Shown: piece by piece, positions 46,530-58,277 of the stretch
Layout of the letters: each line of letters begins with the position of its first letter
Position numbering within the stretch: the stretch's first letter is position 1
Assembly (NCBI GenBank): GCA_029959085.1
Contig: JARWIR010000090.1
Coordinates: 186,001 to 250,000, forward strand
Length of the DNA stretch: 64,000 bases
Reading direction: 5' to 3'
Origin: Nemophila menziesii
Taxonomy: Eukaryota; Streptophyta; Magnoliopsida; Boraginales; Hydrophyllaceae
The notes under the pieces: model-generated
Database searches by the model: none
What the model was told of the DNA's origin: nothing
Seen by the model: only the letters and a program-made list of their open reading frames with translations
Translations under genes and position numbers: made by a program

Positions 46530-49500
46530 ATGACTACCTCTACACGAATTGATATGTCCGTGTTCGATGGTAAGATGGATTTCGGTGTTTGGCAGAAAAA
46601 GATGAGGGTTCTACTCTCTCATCATAAAGTGGGAAGTGCTCTCATTGCTGACATTAAAGAGTGGCGTGAAGGAGAACTTGACAAAGAAGCACAAATCAAA
46701 GAAGAAGCCTATAATATCCTCTTCTTGAATCTTTCTGACTCTGTCATTCGACAAGTTGATGGTGCTGATACAGCTCTTGAGCTGTGGGGTAAACTCGAAA
46801 CTCTCTATGCCTCTAAATCTGTTCCTAATCTTGCTTTCTTGAAAGGTTCTTTGTTTAATTATAAAATGGATGTTTCTAAATCTATTGATGAGAATTTAGA
46901 TGAATTTACTAAGATGTCCCTTGTTCTGAAAGGAACTACTATGGCTTTAGATGACACTAGTAAATGTATGATCCTTTTGAATGCTATACCTGAATCTTTT
47001 CAAGTTGTGAAAGATGTGTTTCAATATGCTAGTACTGTCCCTACTTATGATCAAGTTGTTACTGCACTTAAGACCCGAGAAAATGAATTAAAGTCCCTTA
47101 AAAGAACTGGAATTAACATGTATGTTAACCCTAGAACAGATACTACTCAATCACTTGACTTAGCTAAAAATAAGAAAGGAAAGAAAACCACTAGTTCTAA
47201 GAACAAAGAAACTAGGAAGTGTTTTCATTGTGCGAAAGCTGGACACTTAAAGAAAAATTGCTATAAGTTGAAAAACAAGATGAACAGTAATGAATCTAAT
47301 ATTGCTAGTATGCCTAAGACTACTGATGATGTATTTGAAGTCTTGAATGTGAGTAACTTGTCTGAGCATGCTAGTTGGATTCTTGATTCTGGTTGTACCT
47401 TTCACATGTGTCCCATACTTGAAGTATTTCATGACTTGTCTTATGTGAACAATGAAACTGTATATATGGGGAATAACAACACTTGTGAGGTTAAAGGTAT
47501 TGGGAAGATTAAATTGAGAATGGGTTCTGGGAAATGTATTGAATTGACTAATGTTAGATATATTCCTGATTTGAAAAGAAATTTAATCTCTTTGGGTGCT
47601 TTTGATGATCTTGGTTGTGTTTCCAATGTTTCTAAAGGTGTTATTCATGTTTATAAGAATGGTAAATTGCTTTTATCTGGTGTTAAACATGCTGATCTAT
47701 ATGTTCTTGATGGTACTCATATAATTGGTTCTGTGAATTCTGTTACTAATGCTTCATCTCAGGCTACCACTGAAAAGTGGCATTTAAGGCTAGGGCATAT
47801 GAGTCAACAAGGACTCAGTGTCCTTAGCAAACAAGGTATGCTTGGAAAAGACACAGTTGGGGACCTTCCTTTCTGTGAGACTTGTGTGTTGGGTAAACAA
47901 CATAGGGTAAGTTTCAAGCCTGGAACTCATAATTCCAAGGCTTGTCTTGAATATGTTCATGCAGACCTTTGGGGTCCTGAGAGGTATGATGCTCATGGTA
48001 ATTTCAAATACTTCCTTTCTTTAGTTGATGACTTTAGTAGAAGGGTTTGGACCTTCTTACTTAAAACTAAAGATGAAACTTTTCAAAAAATCAAAGAATG
48101 GAAGTGTTTGGAAGAAAATCAAACTGGTTTAACTTTAAAGGTTTTGAGAACTGATAATGGTCTTGAATCTTGTAACACTGAGTTTGATTTATATTGTAAG
48201 ACTAATGGAATCTTGAGACACAGGACAGTTAGGCATACACCACAACAAAATGGTGTAGCTGAGAGGATGAACAGGACACTCCTTGAGAAAGTCAGATGTA
48301 TGCTCTTCACCTCAGGCTTACCCAAAGAATTTTGGGGAGAAGCCCTTTACACAGCTACTTATCTTGTTAATAGGAGTCCAAAATGGTCTATAGGACTTAA
48401 GACTCCTATGGAAATTTGGAAGGGGCAGAAACCAAACCTATCATTTCTTAAACCCTTTGGGTGTGCAGCTTATGCGCACACAAAGGAGGGTAAGTTGGAT
48501 CCTAGGTCTATCAAATGCATAATGTTGGGTTATCAAAACCAACATGGTGTAAAGGGTTATAGACTGTGGGAAAAAGACAGTAGGGGTTTCAAAGTTATTG
48601 TTAGTAGAGATGTGATTTTTGATGAACTAACATTTCCTTTCAAAAATGGTACAGGTACAGGTGATGATGTTTTGCCTGAACCTGCACAACCTCAACAAGT
48701 GGTGGGAATTGAGAAAGAGGTGGAGCCTGAGTCTTCCAGTCCAGTTGATAACCATGGGGATGAGCTGCACCCTCCCTATGATGAAGCTGAAGCTACTGAG
48801 GAAAATGAGGGTGAAGAACATCCTCCTGAGTCTTCAACAGGGCAACTTCAGAACTATCAACTCACTAGAGATAGGACTAGAAGGGAAACCAGGGCACCTT
48901 CAAGATATTCATATGCAGATCTTGTGTATACAGCTTTGAATGCTTCAATTGAGGTCACCAACTCTGAACCAACATCCTATATGGATGCTATGGAGGCAGA
49001 GGATAGTATACAGTGGGAAAAGGCTATGAAGGAAGAAATTAAATCATTACATGATAATAATACCTGGACCCTTACTGAACTACCTCATAATCAGAAGGTA
49101 GTGGAATGTAGATGGCTATTCAAGCTCAAAGAGGGCATATCTGAGACTGACCCTCCAAGGTACAAAGCTAGGTTGGTGGCAAAAGGCTATACTCAAAGGG
49201 AAGGTATTGATTTCAATGAAATTTTCTCTCCTGTGGTTAAATTTAAGACTATTAGGGCAATGTTAGCTTATGCTGCTTGTTATAACCTTGAAATTGAGCA
49301 ATTAGATGTTAAAACTGCCTTCTTGCATGGTGACCTAGAGGAAACTATTTTCATGAGACAACCTGAGGGTTTTATTGACCCTAAACTGCCTGATCATGTA
49401 TGCTTGTTGAAAAAATCTCTTTATGGTTTAAAACAGTCCCCTAGACAATGGTATAAGAAGTTTGACTCATTTATGCTTAAATGTGACTATGTGAGATCTG

Positions 49501-50533
49501 ATTATGATGCTTGCTTGTATCTATCTGTTAAAACTGATCATCATGTGTATGTTTTACTTTATGTTGATGATATGCTCATTATTTCTAAGTCCCTTAAGTA
49601 TATATCTGAGTTAAAGAGGAAACTTAGTAAGGAATTTGATATGAAAGACCTTGGAAATGCTAAGAAAATCTTAGGTATGATGATTGATAGAGATAGAGAT
49701 AAATGCATGATTAAGCTTCACCAGGAACCTTATTTGAGAAAAGTAATTTCAAAATTTGGTAGCTTGAATTGCAAAACTGTTATGACTCCTTTGGCTGGTC
49801 ATTTTGTTTTATCTAAACATTTGTGCCCCAAGTCTCAGACTCTCAGTCTGATATTATTAAGATGGATACTGTCCCATATACTAATGTTATAGGGTCCCTC
49901 ATGTATGCCATGATTAGTACTAGACCAGATTTGTCCTTTGCTATATCTTTATTGAGCAGGTACATGTCAAATCCTGGTTGGGATCATTGGTGTGCTCTTA
50001 AACATGTTCTTGCATATGTTGGAAGTACTTTGGGTGTTGGACTGTGTTATGGAAATCATAATATACCTTTTGAGTTAGTTGGATATGTAGATTCAGATTT
50101 TGCTGGAGATAGAGACTCAAGAAAGTCTACTACCTCTTACTGCTTCACTCTTGGAGGTAATTGTATTTCTTGGAAGTCTCAACTTCAACCCTTAGTGGCT
50201 TTGTCCACTACTGAGGCTGAATATGTGGCTATAACTGATGCTTCTAAAGAAGCAATTTGGCTTCAAAATCTGTTATCTGAAGCATGTATTGTGAAGGGTA
50301 AGGCTACTATATTCTCTGATAGTCAAAGTGCAATTCAATTGAGTAAAAACCCAGTATATCATGAAAGGACCAAACATATTGATGTTAAGTATCATTACAT
50401 AAGAGATATACTGGCTAGTGGTGAAGTTAAGTTGTTGAAAGTGGCTACTGAGGATAATCCTGCTGATTTTGGTACTAAAATTGTTACTAATGTCAAGTTC
50501 AAGCATTGCTTGGATTTGCTTTCTATTGGTTAA
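46530..50533 (+). pseudogene. Copia gag-pol polyprotein with one frameshift
   Basis: The first frame is open from ATG 46530 to 49892. In order it shows: a gag region; a CX2CX4HX4C zinc knuckle (CFHCAKAGHLKKNC, about 47218-47260); protease motif LDSGCTFH (about 47377); GAG-pre-integrase WHLRLGHM; integrase with ETCVLGKQH, HADLWGP, RTDNG and QQNGVAERMNRT; and reverse transcriptase with RLVAKGYTQ and LYVDDM (about 49560). Sense then jumps to the frame 49823-50533, which carries RNase H (VDSDFAGD, TEAEYVA, DSQSAI) and a stop. The jump falls at a CCCC run (49826-49829) and amounts to one missing base. Copia elements normally use a single frame, so this looks like a disabling slip rather than programmed frameshifting. 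Confidence 0.93.
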
Positions 50534-50636
50534 TGTTTTGCAGGAATCTTGGGCTGAGATGGTGATGGAGATGGCTTAGGTTGGCTAGAAATCACTCTAG
50601 GTGCAGTTTCAGGTGGAGGTGGAGGATCAACACTTC

Positions 50637-50647
50637 AAGGTGGAGAT
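50637..50647 (+). promoter_or_regulatory. Copia polypurine tract
   Basis: AAGGTGGAGAT immediately before the 3' LTR, preceded by a GGTGGAGGTGGAGG run. This is the expected primer for plus-strand synthesis. Confidence 0.75.
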
Positions 50648-51256
50648 TGAAGAATATATATCTATTAGGTGGATATATATTATGTGAAGTGTTATATTCT
50701 GATTGGCTCATTACTTATTGACGTGGCTTTATCTCGGGCGTTTGATCTTATTATCATCCAATAACTCTCATTCGCTCTTGGCTTTTGTCTCATATATAAG
50801 GAATATGGGTTGACCGAAGTCATAACCCTTACTCTCTCATCTTCCGCGTTCTCTCTCGCCTCTCTCATACACTAAACCCTAGTTCTTAGAAGATCAACCT
50901 CTGATTCTTCTTGTAATCGATTAGATAGCTTCTTGTTAGTAATATCTCGTGTAATTTGTGATAATCATCTTGATTAATCACTAGATAGCCTTATTCATCT
51001 GTTTAGGGTTCGAGAGTTAGATTAGAAGTGGTATTCTTTTCGATTGTGTGGTTTTGTATTGTAAGGTGATCTGAAACATTGTATCTCTTGTGATTTCTAG
51101 TAGCCGAGCACCTCTCATCGGAGCTCAACGTGGATGTAGGTCTGATTTGGACTGAACCACGATAAAATCTGTGTTCTTACTTTCTTGCTTTATTTCTTGC
51201 GTTTGTGGTTATTGAGTAGTGTGATTTGAGATTAATATTGATAGAAAATTACAATA
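50648..51256 (+). repeat. Copia 3' LTR
   Basis: 609 bp. It differs from the 5' LTR by GCTTTATC for GCTTGATC, AATAACTC for AATGGCTC, one added A near 51027, ACTGAACC for ACGGAACC, and TA for CA at the very end. Confidence 0.95.
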
Positions 51257-51911
51257 GTCTTAGCTTGTAAGATGGCTTCAAGGCTCCCTCCTGGTTCAGT
51301 GGAGATTGAGAGTGATAGTCTAACTATAATTAGTCGAATTAATTTTAGAGTTGTTAGATTATCTAGATGTACTAGTGTATTGTTTAAGTTCATTTCTATT
51401 TGTAAAACTAAACATAATATTAAGTTCTCGTTTGTGAGAAGAACTAGAAACCGAATAGTAATTAGGTGGGCAAAACAAACGTTAAAAGACAAATTGTTTG
51501 GTCTTTCGATGTATTATCCACCTCCCTAAATAGCTAAACTCCTTAAAAGTGACTTTGATACACTTGGGATAGGTTAATATTTTGTGTTAACATTGGGTTA
51601 TTTTAATGAAATTTGCATTCGACTAAAAAAAACCGAATACTATAATCGATAATAGAAATTCTTGATATTTAATAAAAAGAATTGTAGAAAATAAATATTT
51701 ATACAAAGGGGATCCTGTAAAGTTTAGTTTAGGCACGGATGATGACGTAGCTGCAATACCACATTTCAAGAATTAACAGACAATGAAAATGAATGCATTG
51801 CTGGTAAGAATTTTATCACTTGGGCGGTTTGTAAGTTATTTACACGTACCTACGGCCTATATAAAATTGCTCATCTTTTCCATTTTGCTTTTAAATGCTT
51901 CACTTATTGTT

Positions 51912-54218
51912 TCACCCTATAATTGCTAGTAAACTTTGTCTCACTACTGGAACGGAGCAAATCAATGAACCAAATATACCAGTTAGAGCATATGCAATGG
52001 CACAAAATGGAAGAGCTTCCGGTTCCTTTGCCGATAGAGCCGCTGTTCCTAGTCCGTGTGCACTACAACCACAAAAAATAGAGTAACATTAGATGTCACT
52101 CACGGGATTAACATTCGTATATTCATATTTTGAGTTTCAATAATACCTTGACGCAGTTGCAATTCCTCGGGCGATTGGATCACGGAAACCAAGTTTATCA
52201 AGAGCCGCCTGTCCAAAATTTGCTCCGACCAAGCCAGTTAGCACAACCACAGCAGCTGTGAGCGATGTATTTGCACCTAAATTCAATCCAAACATATATA
52301 ACATATAACAAGTTCACTAGAAAGACAATTTGTCTTATAAAGTTATAATACATTAGATGAAGTACGCTACTAAGTACTAACCTTCAAAGAAAGACACAAT
52401 GCTTAGCGCTAGTGCTACCGTTATACATCTAGGAAGAACCGATATAGTTAAGTTTGGTTCTAACCCAATTAGCCGTCCAATGATTGCAGTCGAATACAAA
52501 GAAAATAATGTCGACAAAATTACAGATGTGAAAATCTCAGCGGCGTGCCTTTTAACCAACTAAAAAAGATAAAATCAGAAAAACTTGTTACTATTAAAAC
52601 TTATCGCAAGTCGAGCCTAGGAAGAGTATTCAATACCTTTCTTTGTTTGAACATTGAGAAAGCAAAGGAGATGATTACAGATCCCAGAAATCCCATTAAA
52701 ATATCACCAGCCCCAGGGTTGGATGAGACTTTTGTAAGATAATATCCTGTATAAATAACAACACCCTCCAATATAAATTTACCAAACCGAATCTCATTAA
52801 GATTCTTGCAAGGTCAAAGCAAAATTGTTTACCTAGTACTGGATCAAGACCAGATTGAGAAAGGTAACCATAACCAAATGCTGCTAAAACAGCCGATAAT
52901 GCACAACAGATAATCGGATGGAAAACCTTTTTCAAACCACCTGGAAGCCTGAAGAACAAAAGTTAGTAAAACGATGAAAGGTGTTTTGTCAGTTCACAAT
53001 TAATGTCCACTTACTAAAAATGGTTTTTCAAAGATATTATCTACTTAAAGTTTCAAGACACTTTCTTTAACTTTTTCTACTATTACCTTATTAACTTTAC
53101 GAGGGGCCGGTTTGTAAAAGCGAATGCAATTATTATGTTTCTTAATACGTGTGAACAGCTAAGTGGATATTATTTGTAAAACAGATGGAGTTTTAAATAT
53201 GATTAAAGATAGAGAGTTTTACCCAGTACCGACTATATATCCGAGTACAGTGGACGAGAGTAAAAACGGTAGGCATGTTCTTGCATTTGTTTCAAGTGCC
53301 ATTGGATATAAAAGTGCACCGATAAACGATGCAATAAATATTCCCGTCCATGCCCATGTTTCTGTTATAGAGAAAGGAGAAGGCTTCCCCATAGGCTCGG
53401 CAGATATCATTTCTGTCTTCACCATATTTCTTACAGCAATTGCTGTAAAACCTGCGACGCAAAGTGAAGCTAGCCATCCTCCAACTACACAAAAAAAAAA
53501 ATTGTTAATTCACATTTCGGATAAAAACACTAAATGTTAAAATGTACCTATAATGAAACAAATTTTGAGGCCTGAAGCTGCTGGAATATCTTTGACGGCA
53601 AGAGGTAAAACAACTAAAGAAGGAACGTAAAACAAAGGAAGCCATCTCTGGATGAATAATAGAGCAGGTTCGAAGAAGTTCATTAAGCGAGTAGCTGCAA
53701 CTGGGAGAATGGTATCGAGGGCCACTAGAACGGTGAATGTACAAAACATTCCAAATAGAGCACTTGGAAATTTGATTGCAGCCGCTACAAATGCTTGTTT
53801 TAAGAACTTATCCAAAGCTAGTATCAAACCAAGTGAAACTAATAAATGTAATCCTCCAACTACCTTTATGACATACACGTGGAAAAAATTTCAATTTTTT
53901 GTAATTGAATTGAATCATATAATTGTAATGTAACTATTAGTTGAGTTGATCACATACCACATTCAGCGGGCCATGTGAGGTTACGCTACTTTCTGATGCC
54001 GTAGAGTTCACGGAAACGCTTCTAACATAACGATTCTCGATACGATCTGCGACCAGACCTTCGATGGGTAATGAGGTTCCATACAAATTGATGTTATTTA
54101 TCTTCTTCTGTACATCATTTGAAGGTAGAGCAAATAGCCTTGAATGGCTTCTTTGAGGATTTTTTGAAGAGTTGATAAGTAAAGGGAAGTTTAATGGAAC
54201 TGCTGAGGCTGTGGCCAT
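51912..54218 (-). CDS. PLGG1: Plastidial glycolate/glycerate translocator 1 (8 exons)
   Basis: PLGG1 exports photorespiratory glycolate and imports glycerate across the chloroplast inner envelope. Exons on the - strand are 54218-53958, 53863-53548, 53484-53223, 52948-52833, 52746-52637, 52559-52382, 52276-52147 and 52062-51912. All have GT-AG borders and phases agree, giving 507 residues, near the usual length. The first 80 or so residues are a Ser/Asn/Arg-rich transit peptide. Residues about 88-200 are LrgA-like membrane segments (FPSALFGMFC, FIQRWLPLFYVPSLVVLP). Residues about 270-500 are the LrgB-like half (PFLLSSTVLGYIVG, KKVFHPIICCALSA, GLDPVLG, LVKRHAAEIFTSV, ASSAHGLGTAALS). The ATG follows a CT-rich leader. 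No lesion was seen. Confidence 0.96.
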
Positions 54219-54546
54219 GGCAGCAATGGAGGAGTGTGTGTAGTTGGAGATCTAAAAAATACATGTTTTGAATCAAGTGGCTGCGAAATTTGTGTGGACA
54301 TGAAAAGATTTTAGATGGAGCATTAAAGAGATCATAAAATCTTTTCAATCACACATATATGGCATGTGTGTAAAGACAAAATAAAGTGGTTATTAGCATG
54401 GGAATTTCAAAAGTTTTGGTACCAATTATTAAAAGATTATATATACTAGTAAAAATTTATACCATACAATCAATAACATAATTTAATTTAATTAAATATA
54501 AATTACCAAATCTTTTAATTTCTCAATCTACCTTTATCTAAATTTA
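54219..54546. other. Upstream region of PLGG1
   Basis: The presumed promoter and 5' UTR, AT-rich. Repeated CACACAT/TGTGTGT pieces lie near 54230-54370. No confident promoter element was identified. A Tourist-like MITE sits 328 bp from the ATG. Confidence 0.4.
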
Positions 54547-54808
54547 GGCCTGGTTTGGTTTGTGAAACTATTTCCTATTTTTATTTTCAGAATATATTTT
54601 TTTAAAATAATTTTCGTTTTTCTTTTCAATATTTTCTGAATATATGAAAAACGTTGATTTCACGTTTTCCAATATAGCAGCCTTATTATATAATTTTTCA
54701 GAAAACTGTTTTCATTTTCTCTAGCCAAACATGTTTTCATTAGTATTTTGAAAAATATATAGAATGAAAATAGAAAATACCCATTACTTTTACAAACCAA
54801 ACAAGCCC
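54547..54808. mobile_element. Tourist-like (PIF/Harbinger) MITE
   Basis: 262 bp with inverted ends GGCCTGGTTTGGTTTGT and ACAAACCAAACAAGCCC, flanked by TTA on both sides (54544-54546 and 54809-54811). End sequence and 3-bp TTA duplication are those of Tourist-type MITEs. It lies close upstream of PLGG1, so it could carry or disturb regulatory sequence. Confidence 0.92.
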
Positions 54809-55021
54809 TTAAAGTTACATTTTCCGTGAACATCTAATTGTGTTTATATTATTTGTTATTAGTTAGTTAGAGTTGAGGTGACATATGAGTCTAAATCAAC
54901 ACATAATTAAATTTTTATTAACGCTTCTATGATCAATTTTTATGTTTTTGTTGTATGTTAACCAGATATGTGAAGCCCGTTTTATTATTGGATTTAGCTA
55001 TTGTTAATCATTGTGGATAGA

Positions 55022-56080
55022 TTTTTTTTATTACAAAGGAGGTTCTAAAACTATGGAAATTAAATCTAGTACATGCTTAACAATTCCATAATATCTGACC
55101 TAAATATTCTTTAAGGTGTTCTCCATCCTATCATGTCTTTAGTAAGCAGAGTATAAACCCCATCCTATGAATCTATGAAGGTAGAGTAGACATTAGATTG
55201 CTTAAAACCCAATCATGACAATCAATCGACACAAGCATTCTATTCTCTGTATATATTCTTGAGTACGAACAAAGTTTTTCTATCCATGATATATCCCTCA
55301 AATCCTTTCTATCCAAGTCGCAGTTGGTCCTTTTTCTCCTCGACGTGGTAAATCACACTAATGGCCTATTATGAGTCCACTTCCACTAATAGCTCTCTTA
55401 CTCCCATCGCAATAGAGCCCCTCATACACTGCTGCTAACTCTACAACTACCGTTGTAGAACAATTCCTCCTCGTAAGAGAATCCTTGCATCCATTTACCT
55501 TCATTATCTCTCAGCACCCCTCCTTCCCCTCTTATACCTTTTGTCTCGATACAACTCCTATCCATTTTGAGTTTGAATCCTCGATTCGGTTTGCACCATC
55601 CAATCCATTCAACATGATCCCTACACGTCACTGATTTAGTCGAATGATTTTGCCACACTTGAAGATAATAAGAGGCTAACCATTTTTCTTTCTTAATTAA
55701 GATCTTCCCACTTGGGAATATCCCATTGTTGAAAACTATTTCACACCGCTCCTTCCATAATACCCCAATTAACGATCCGAAGAATACATCCCAATTAATA
55801 GCCGCGAGAAAACCTTTAGTCCCAATTTTTTTCCACCACTGTATCGCCTCAAGTTGCTTCCCCCGCCAAGACCCACCTGCTGCTATTATCCGGGCTTGTG
55901 ATGTGACTTGTGTTCCTAAATTCTAATACAATGGTCGCTCCTCCTAACCACATTGTTGATAGTGCTATCACTTAGGCCTACACTCAGCCCTTCGATATAC
56001 CTTCTACTGCCGAGCAGCTTCCGATTTGAGACATTATGTAGGTTTCCAAAATTGCAATTAGTAGTCCATGTCCTTCTTTC
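55022..56080 (-). pseudogene. LINE 3' fragment, minus strand
   Basis: The open stretch 55658-55422 encodes the RNase H start of a plant LINE (GWCKPNRGFKLKMDRSC, then GEGGVLRDNEGKW). Sequence up to about 56080 gives degraded zinc-finger-region codons on the same strand. T8 at 55022-55029 marks the poly(A) end. There are many stops. Confidence 0.65.
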
Positions 56081-56252
56081 ATCAGTATGATATATTGGGA
56101 CTTGCTTATATTCAGATATTTGGACTCAAATTGTTGGACTCTGACTTATTAGACTTATACAAATTTAGCGGCGTTTCAACACTAAAATGTGGATGGGCTA
56201 ATAACCGTTGATCTTGATCAAGATGGATGACCAGGATACAAACCCTCTTATG

Positions 56253-56257
<5 letters not shown>

Positions 56258-56291
<34 letters not shown>
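56258..56291. repeat. (AT)n microsatellite in copia relic LTR
   Basis: About 34 bp of AT dinucleotides following TCTCAT. The young copia LTR has the short TCTCATATATAAGG at the matching place, so the tract probably expanded from the LTR's own TATA region. Confidence 0.75.
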
Positions 56292-56294
<3 letters not shown>

Positions 56295-56981
56295 CCCTAC
56301 CTTTCTTAAGAAAAGTTAATTCATTCGTTCGTCTCTTTTGCCATTTCTCTATGAACTCACCGTTGTGAACTAGTATTTATTGTTAGTGTTAGATTTAATC
56401 TTTGATCTTCACTATAATAGTTAGTATCTCTCTTATAGATTAAGAATGTCCTTGATTCTTACATTATTTAGTTAATGTAGTTTGATTAGGGTTTGAGAGT
56501 TACGTTATACTTGTGAGATTCTAGGTTGTAATATCGAACATCCAATAAAGGAAAATCTACTCTCGCCGGAGCCCAACATAGATGTAGATAAATTTTGTCG
56601 AACCATAATAAAATGTATTTGTGTTCTTTACCTTTTCCGTATTTTGATAGTTGTTCTATTTTTTCCAGTATAAGCTTATGAAAACTGTCTTTAGATTCAA
56701 ACATATTTACAACAGAGGTATTAGAGCTTGTTAAATCTAGTTACAGATCTAAAAGGGGGTTGACTTTTTTCTAGGGTTTTAATTGTTTGAATATGTATTA
56801 GATTTCTCTCTTTCTTTTTCTAAAATTCAAACAGTTTTTTGGAAATTTTTGGGTTTCATTTTAGTGTTTTTTGAGTATTTTCTAGATTTCTTGGAAGCTT
56901 CCTAGTTTCCAAAATCTTGTGTGGTTTGATAAAATCGTGATTTAAAAGTAAAATTACTTTGAAGTTTTTTATGACTCTTAA

Positions 56982-58240
56982 TTTTTTTTGGACAATGTAA
57001 GGGTGCGGAAGCACCCTGTGAAAAACAAAAAATTCATCCAATGCCTAATCTACTAAAAGCTACAGATAAATCGAAAATACTAAGCGTATTCCGATTAACA
57101 AAAGTTGTCGCGTGCCTAGCTTCATTCGCCAATTTATCCGCTTCCCTGTTGAGCTTCCTGTTAATGTGCTTAAATGAAACAAGCCCTAGATCTTTAGTTT
57201 TGTGGATAATTTTTCGTAGGATGGGTTGGATATTCCAACGTGCTGCTGACACCTGCTTTATACCTTGAATAATCTCAAGGTTGTCCGAGTGGATAACAAT
57301 TTTCCTCTCCGGGAAGTTCGCTCCAAGCTGTGTTGCTTCTAATACTGCTCTCGCTTCTCCCTCTAGCGCCGAATTGCAATCAGTACTAAAACAGTGTTTG
57401 AATATTGAGTTGTTTCCAGATTGATTGCAAACGACTGCGATTCCCGTAGGTTCCCATTTGTTCGAAAAAGATGCATCACAGTAAAATTTAATATCTTCCT
57501 CCTGTTCGTTACTGTCAATTCCTCTACTTTGTTCTTCCGTGCCGTTAAATCCTTTATAACTTTCTTTAATCCAGTTAATCCCGTGTATATCTTGCATCAG
57601 CTTTGTTGAGGCAATATTAATCCTGATTCCATTAGCTGCAATACCTTCGTGAATGCCTTTCATTTTCGCTTTCCAAATGTTCCACAGGTTGATCATTAAG
57701 AAATCTCGTACTACGTTCTCATCCCATCCCCCTTTTGTAAACGATTTTATTGTCTTGAGAAACCACTCTTCTAACTTATCCTCCATTACCTCTTGTATCT
57801 TTATTTGTAGAAAGGATCCCGCCCATATGTCTTTACACATATTACATTGTAAAAGTAATTGTTCAATGTCTTCTTTTTCGTGGTTACACCATAAGCAATT
57901 TGTGCCATCCGCGCAATTCCTTTTAGATAAGTTGACTCTAGTCGGTATTGCGTTGTTGACCAGTCGCCAAATAAATAATTTTATTTTTTTTGGGATGTTT
58001 GATTTCCATATAGTTTTCCAAATTTCTGATTCTTGCATAGCTCTTGTTTTTGTTGTAGTAGCTTTGTTGTTGTTATGTTCTTCTACTATCACTTTATACC
58101 CTGTTTTAGTATCGTAATTCCCATCCTTTGAGTAGGGCCAAATAAATTTATCAATTACATCAAATTCCTTAATTTTTGTTTTCCTTATGAGGTGAATAAT
58201 CGGTTCTGGATAAAGATTGTCTAAAATTTCGAAATCCCAT
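56982..58240 (-). mobile_element. 5'-truncated LINE (L1) insertion
   Basis: The poly(A) tail is T8 at 56982-56989. The coding sequence is open from the truncation near 58240 down to a stop at 57034. It entered the leader of the copia relic. A target duplication could not be confirmed, because the 5' side runs into an AT microsatellite. The unbroken frame makes it the youngest-looking LINE of any length in the window. Confidence 0.8.
57034..58092 (-). CDS. LINE ORF2 C-terminal part: zf-RVT and RNase H
   Basis: 352 codons from the first ATG. The frame is open further upstream to about 58237, so it is the tail of a longer protein. A zinc-binding reverse-transcriptase segment lies at about 28-90 (IWKSNIPKKIKLFIWR, with Cys66 and Cys69). 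RNase H occupies about 200-325 with the acidic residues expected in the active site: Asp206 (YCDAS), Glu246 (EGEA), Asp270 (HSDN) and Asp319 (NREAD). The domain normally removes RNA from the RNA/DNA hybrid after target-primed reverse transcription. Alone, without endonuclease and reverse transcriptase, it cannot transpose. Confidence 0.85.
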   Translation of the reverse strand: MIVEEHNNNKATTTKTRAMQESEIWKTIWKSNIPKKIKLFIWRLVNNAIPTRVNLSKRNCADGTNCLWCNHEKEDIEQLLLQCNMCKDIWAGSFLQIKIQEVMEDKLEEWFLKTIKSFTKGGWDENVVRDFLMINLWNIWKAKMKGIHEGIAANGIRINIASTKLMQDIHGINWIKESYKGFNGTEEQSRGIDSNEQEEDIKFYCDASFSNKWEPTGIAVVCNQSGNNSIFKHCFSTDCNSALEGEARAVLEATQLGANFPERKIVIHSDNLEIIQGIKQVSAARWNIQPILRKIIHKTKDLGLVSFKHINRKLNREADKLANEARHATTFVNRNTLSIFDLSVAFSRLGIG

Positions 58241-58242
58241 TC

Positions 58243-58273
<31 letters not shown>
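58240..58273. repeat. (AT)n microsatellite at TIR element left border
   Basis: About 30 bp of TA dinucleotides directly abutting the left inverted repeat. Confidence 0.9.

Positions 58274-58277
<4 letters not shown>

Larger units (their letters stand above)
45783..51256 (+). mobile_element. Ty1/copia LTR retrotransposon (young)
   Basis: 5,474 bp. LTRs are 45783-46390 and 50648-51256, with a 5-bp duplication GTCTT on both sides (45778-45782 and 51257-51261). The primer site is the initiator-Met type. One polyprotein frame spans gag to RNase H except for one frameshift near 49825. Hand comparison of the LTRs gives about 5 substitutions and 1 indel in 608 bp, indicating recent insertion. The 3' LTR ends TA instead of CA. 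The domain set and the primer site suggest the Tork/Tnt1 side of copia, but the lineage is tentative. Confidence 0.96.
45510..51632 (+). pseudogene. LINE RNase H fragment, split by the copia element
   Basis: The left piece (about 45510-45782) encodes PPITGKVEVNGKVSC and a conserved run up to a Gly-Met-Val. The right piece (51257-51632) continues with ACKMASRLPPGSVEIESDSL and on to a stop at 51529. Joined across the target duplication, the two pieces read as one RNase H domain of a plant LINE. The 3' end is ATTCGACTAAAAAAAA at 51617-51632, shared with the LINE fragment ending near 10262. The 5' border is uncertain and abuts the minus-strand LINE. Confidence 0.72.

Noticed and set aside
47247..48821. 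- strand frames within the copia element
   Set aside because: They are antisense to the continuous gag-pol frame and have no domain.
49815..49840. Programmed frameshift between copia reverse transcriptase and RNase H
   Set aside because: Copia polyproteins normally use one frame, and the shift lies in a C homopolymer without a recognisable slippery heptamer and structure. A one-base loss is simpler.
53163..53933. + strand frames over PLGG1 exons
   Set aside because: They are antisense to PLGG1 exons, whose splice borders and protein motifs agree with the minus strand.
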